DNA of 40,805 nt from Terriglobia bacterium (lineage in GTDB: Bacteria > Acidobacteriota > Terriglobia > UBA7540). The position numbers were made by a program, and so were the translations under genes. Of the stretch, positions 37,730 through 40,805 are shown piece by piece. The notes under the pieces were generated by a model. It saw nothing but the letters and a program-made list of their open reading frames with translations, had not been told where the DNA came from and did not search any database. Each line of letters opens with the position of its first letter. Positions within the stretch are counted from its first letter, which is position 1. Location of the stretch: the NCBI GenBank assembly GCA_030040995.1, contig JASHOS010000306.1, forward strand, positions 1 to 40,805. The letters run 5' to 3'.

Positions 37730-39151
37730 CTAGTTTTTCCAGGATTGCTCGATCTCCTCCAGGGTTTTGCCTTTCGTCTCGGGGAGACGCCGCTTAATGA
37801 ACGTAAATCCGGCAACGCAGATCCCCGCGTAGATCCAGAACGTAGTTGCGGCGCCGAAGCCGTGGTTCATCAGGGGAAACGTATAAGTCAGGATAAAGGA
37901 GGCGGCCCACAGCGACATCACGGCCACAGACATCGCCGTACCGCGAATGCGGTTAGGAAAAATCTCCGAAATCACCACCCAGGTGACCGGCGCCAGCGAC
38001 ATCGCGTAGCAGGCGATTGCCGCGACCACCAGGATGAGCATGTGAATTCCACGGCTGCGTTCGTAGTAACCAGCGCCCAGAACCGTATAGATGATGGCAA
38101 GCCCGGCCGAGCCCATCAGCATCAGCTTCCGGCGTCCCACCCTGTCCACCACCCCAATGGAAACGATGGTAAAAATCAGGTTGACGGCGCCGGTGATCAC
38201 GATGTTGAGCAGCAGGTCGGAAACCTTGTAGCCGGCCGCCGAGAACACTTCCTCGGCGTAGTTGAAAATGACGTTGATGCCACACCACTGCTGAAAGACG
38301 GCCAGAACAACTCCCAGCAGCAGCACCTTCAGAAGGAAGGGATCGATCAGGTCCCTCAAATTCGGGCTCCGCATTTCGCCTTGCAGGCTGGATTCGATCT
38401 CGGCCAGCGTGCGTGTGCAGTGCGCCTCACCTCCGACTTTTAGCAGCACGCGTCGGGCCCTGGCATGCTGGCCGGCCTTTGCCAGCCATCGGGGGCTTTC
38501 CGGAACAACCAGCATGCCTACAAAGAACAGCAGCGCCGGGATTGCCGTCACTCCAAACATCCAGCGCCACCCGTGCTGGCCGTTCCAGGAATGCAGGATG
38601 TCTAGCCTGGTAGCGCCCGCGGGCACCGGCCTTGCGATCAGCCAATTGATGCACTGTGCCAGCAGAATGCCGACCACGATGTTCAACTGGTTCAGGGAAA
38701 CCAGCTTGCCGCGCAGGCCGGCGGGAGAGACCTCGGCAATGTACAGGGGAGAAAGATTTGACGCCAAGCCAATCGCCACTCCTCCGCCGATCCGCCACCG
38801 CACAAAAGCGCCGAAAGTTTCTGCCGACGCCGTGCCCAGCGACGAAATGGCAAACAGCGCGGCGGCCAGAATCAGCATCCGCTTGCGGCCAAAGCGGTCG
38901 CTGAGATTGCCGGAAATCGCCGCGCCCAGCAGGCAGCCGACCAGCGCGCAGCTCATCGCCCAGCCTTGCAGCGAGGCGTCACCCAGGTGGAAGAACGTCT
39001 CATAGAAGGGCTTCGCTCCTCCAATCACTACCCAGTCGTATCCGAAGAGCAGCCCGCCCAGGCCCGCCACGAGAGAAATAATCCAGACGTATGCGGTGCT
39101 ATATCCTCGTCGGACGCCAGCAGCATCTATTTTGGGAGTAGTGAGGCTCAA
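37730..39151 (-). CDS. MFS sugar porter (proton-coupled sugar transporter)
   Basis: 473 residues with 12 membrane segments of the sugar porter family. It has AGLGGLLFGYDWVVIGG in TM1, the loop signature SDRFGRKRMLI after TM2, WRWMFGVTAIPALLFF and VPESPRWLAKAG before the central loop, DRVGRRKLML after TM8, and PETKGKTLEEIEQSW at the end. QQWCGINVIFNYAEEVF in TM7 is the substrate-facing QQxxGxN motif of hexose/pentose carriers. It would import the monosaccharide released by the neighbouring GH35. The start is TTG at 39151, overlapping the TGA of the DUF5107/TPR gene by 3 bp, with GGAG about 11 nt upstream, so translation is coupled. Confidence 0.93.
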   Translation of the reverse strand: MSLTTPKIDAAGVRRGYSTAYVWIISLVAGLGGLLFGYDWVVIGGAKPFYETFFHLGDASLQGWAMSCALVGCLLGAAISGNLSDRFGRKRMLILAAALFAISSLGTASAETFGAFVRWRIGGGVAIGLASNLSPLYIAEVSPAGLRGKLVSLNQLNIVVGILLAQCINWLIARPVPAGATRLDILHSWNGQHGWRWMFGVTAIPALLFFVGMLVVPESPRWLAKAGQHARARRVLLKVGGEAHCTRTLAEIESSLQGEMRSPNLRDLIDPFLLKVLLLGVVLAVFQQWCGINVIFNYAEEVFSAAGYKVSDLLLNIVITGAVNLIFTIVSIGVVDRVGRRKLMLMGSAGLAIIYTVLGAGYYERSRGIHMLILVVAAIACYAMSLAPVTWVVISEIFPNRIRGTAMSVAVMSLWAASFILTYTFPLMNHGFGAATTFWIYAGICVAGFTFIKRRLPETKGKTLEEIEQSWKN

Positions 39152-40805
39152 GTGGAATTCTTCTCCGGCGGCACCAGCCTTCCCATCTCCAGCCGAGCCC
39201 AGAGGTGATTCACGTCCAGCGCCAGCACTTGCCGGAACTTTTCATTTGCCTGCTGTCTCTGCCCGAGCCCGGACAGGGCTAAGCCAGCAAGGAAAAGGCA
39301 ATCGGTCCGATTCCGCTTCTGCAAATCGTCCTCGAAAAGCAGGAAATTGGGCAACGACGTGGCAAAGTAGTCGATCTTGACCTCAGCAGCTTCTTGCCGC
39401 GTTGCATCATCAAGAAGCTTGTGGAGCGCTTTGCAGGCAGCTTCTTCATCTCCTAGCTTTCTCAGAGCCAGTGCCTGGTAGTACGCCATGGGCAAGTGAT
39501 TAACGCTACCCTGGGCTGCTTTTTCAAAAGAACGCTTCGCTTCTTCCGGCTCGCTCAATGCCTCATAAGCAAGCGCAGCGAAATAGTGCAGATGGTTTTC
39601 GGGCGTCAGTGGATGTTTTCCCTCGCCTAAATTCTCCGGGTAGCGCTGTGCAGCCTCAAAGTGCTCCAACGCCTCCTGCGCATCTCCTGATTCAAGGCAC
39701 TCCAGCCCTGCCAACAAGTGTGCCCAGACGTACTGGCTCGAAACCAGGCCTTCCCCGCCTTCCCACGGATGGAAGCGGCGAGAAACGATGATCTGCATTG
39801 CTTTCTGCGGCTGGCCGGTCTGATTGTACAGCGTGGCTTGCTCGATGCTCAGGTCGTCACGCTGCTCAGCCAGATCAGGATATTTCTCAAGAGTCGCTAA
39901 TCGAGCTTCGGCTGGTACCCCTGTGCGCTTCGACAACTGGTCCATTTCATAGAGCAGCCGCGCGTGAGCAGGATTGGCCTCAAACGCCTTGCGATAGGCT
40001 TCCACGGCTTTCCCCGCATCGTGGCGGACGTTGTAGTAAGCAATCCCCAGATTCCTCCATGGGATCGAGAAGGACGGTTCCAATTCGCAGGATTTCTCCC
40101 AGTTTCGAATAGCCTCTTCGTAGCGCTTCTTGTCATAAAGGAGGTTGCCGAGATAATAGCAGGCTCTGTGATCCTCCGGGCTTGCTGCCAGGGCGCTTTC
40201 AAGCACCTGCGCTTCTTCCAGGCGAGCCGGGAAACAATAATCCGGAGGCGCTGAAGACGCGCGGCGGCGGAAACCACAAGCCTTCTTCGCCTCGCCCGCT
40301 TGCTCGCAGAAGTAGCCCAGCGCGTACAGTACCATGGGGTAAACCTGCCCGTCGTTCGCAGCCAACAGGCTTCCCAGCAATCCTTGTGCCTCATCCCACA
40401 ATCCGGCATTCGAATAGTCGAAAGCGATATCCAGATGGGTCTGCACATCGCCTCGCATCAGATGGCGCAATTCCTCGCCCAAGCTCTCCGCCCGCTTGTC
40501 ATCCTGCCTGGCCGTACACGCCAGAACCAGCTCGTTCCGGGACCAGAAATCAAGCGGGTCCATGGCCGCCGTTTCCTGAGCCAGCTTTTCGGCCTGACTC
40601 ACCTGCCCGGTCCGCCGCAGGATGGCGGACATGAGATTGCGCGCCTTCAGGTTCGGAGAATTGACGGCCAGCGAGCGTTCAAGATGCTCAAGTGCGCTTT
40701 CGTAGCGGAGATGCTGGCAATCAATTTCAGCAAGCGCGTAATAACTGGCGCCCTGCCACGCGTAATTCCAGGCTGCTTTGTAAAAGGCCGAGTAGGATTC
40801 GTCAA
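39148..40805 (-). CDS. DUF5107/TPR-repeat protein, C-terminal part (5' end outside window)
   Basis: The frame is open to the right edge, and translation upstream of the first internal ATG (40632) continues as good TPR sequence (YESALEHLERSLAVN), so the gene starts beyond 40805. 551 residues are present. They form successive tetratricopeptide helices: WSRNELVLACTARQDD, YYLGNLLYDKKRYEEAIRNWEKSCELEPS, WRNLGIAYYNVRHDAGKAVEAYRKAFEANP, then more up to ALDVNHLWARLEMGRL. The ASYYALAEIDCQ / LDPLDFW pattern matches proteins with an N-terminal DUF5107 domain of about 1100 residues, found with glycosidase genes. The role is probably binding or scaffolding linked to carbohydrate use; the enzyme activity, if any, is unknown. 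First visible gene of the DUF5107-MFS-GH35 operon. Confidence 0.85.
   Translation of the reverse strand, partial: DESYSAFYKAAWNYAWQGASYYALAEIDCQHLRYESALEHLERSLAVNSPNLKARNLMSAILRRTGQVSQAEKLAQETAAMDPLDFWSRNELVLACTARQDDKRAESLGEELRHLMRGDVQTHLDIAFDYSNAGLWDEAQGLLGSLLAANDGQVYPMVLYALGYFCEQAGEAKKACGFRRRASSAPPDYCFPARLEEAQVLESALAASPEDHRACYYLGNLLYDKKRYEEAIRNWEKSCELEPSFSIPWRNLGIAYYNVRHDAGKAVEAYRKAFEANPAHARLLYEMDQLSKRTGVPAEARLATLEKYPDLAEQRDDLSIEQATLYNQTGQPQKAMQIIVSRRFHPWEGGEGLVSSQYVWAHLLAGLECLESGDAQEALEHFEAAQRYPENLGEGKHPLTPENHLHYFAALAYEALSEPEEAKRSFEKAAQGSVNHLPMAYYQALALRKLGDEEAACKALHKLLDDATRQEAAEVKIDYFATSLPNFLLFEDDLQKRNRTDCLFLAGLALSGLGQRQQANEKFRQVLALDVNHLWARLEMGRLVPPEKNST

Noticed and set aside
36836-38443. 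535-codon open frame on the plus strand, antisense to GH35 and MFS
   Set aside because: It spans two well-supported genes, has no domain or plausible signal, is rich in His/Arg/Gln as expected of a high-GC shadow frame, and crosses the intergenic gap by chance.

Overview
The window is a high-GC, gene-dense bacterial chromosome segment that most resembles an Acidobacteriota (soil acidobacterium) genome. The main clues are two tandem 'acidobacterial duplicated orphan permease' (ADOP) proteins behind a PadR regulator, a DUF1844 protein, secreted GH97 and GH35 glycosidases, a DUF5107/TPR protein next to a sugar porter, and intergenic spaces full of palindromic (REP-like) repeats. No rRNA, tRNA, CRISPR array, prophage or full-length transposase was seen. 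The assignment is inference from gene content, not from a marker-gene phylogeny.

Layout. 1-6 kb: end of an SDR oxidoreductase, a lipoprotein PQQ-dependent dehydrogenase of the glucose dehydrogenase type, and on the opposite strand a TIM-barrel (U32-like) protein, a semialdehyde dehydrogenase, an ABM-domain monooxygenase and a probable 47-residue membrane protein; this looks like oxidative sugar or sugar-acid metabolism. 6-12.3 kb: PadR regulator plus two ADOP/MacB-FtsX-like permeases, tandemly duplicated together with their downstream flank. 12.5-14.3 kb: a GMC flavoprotein with a cysteine cluster that may hold an Fe-S centre. 14.3-18.7 kb: housekeeping genes ksgA, a CNNM/CorC transporter with an 11-codon upstream ORF, ribF, a PhnP-like MBL hydrolase and DUF1844, the last three in one overlapping operon. 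18.9-21.5 kb: a small pentapeptide-like protein, biotin carboxylase and a biotin carrier protein. 21.7-25.3 kb: a SurA/PrsA-like prolyl isomerase and a NarL-type histidine kinase/response regulator pair. 25.3-29.6 kb: GH97 glycosidase with a Nudix hydrolase, a secreted Cys-containing protein, and a LytTR response regulator. 29.6-34.4 kb: a tetrapyrrole operon hemX-hemA-hemC-cobA/hemD. 34.4-40.8 kb: pterin carbinolamine dehydratase, then a GH35 beta-galactosidase, an MFS sugar porter and a DUF5107/TPR protein that runs off the right end.

The most unusual signal lies between the genes. Several spacers consist of degenerate tandem heptamers in strict 7-bp register (585-612, 6115-6149, 6251-6285, 9052-9086, 12534-12561, 22843-22905, 27994-28021). 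They resemble the heptanucleotide STRR repeats known from cyanobacteria but have other units, and they abut or enter coding ends. One supplies the start codon and first residues of the PQQ dehydrogenase, and two end exactly at the stop codons of the ADOP genes. There is also a REP doublet interrupted by a 131-bp MITE with 16-bp terminal inverted repeats and a TAAA duplication, a nested REPIN-like palindrome after the biotin carrier gene, and a hairpin plus coupled leader ORF ahead of the CNNM gene.
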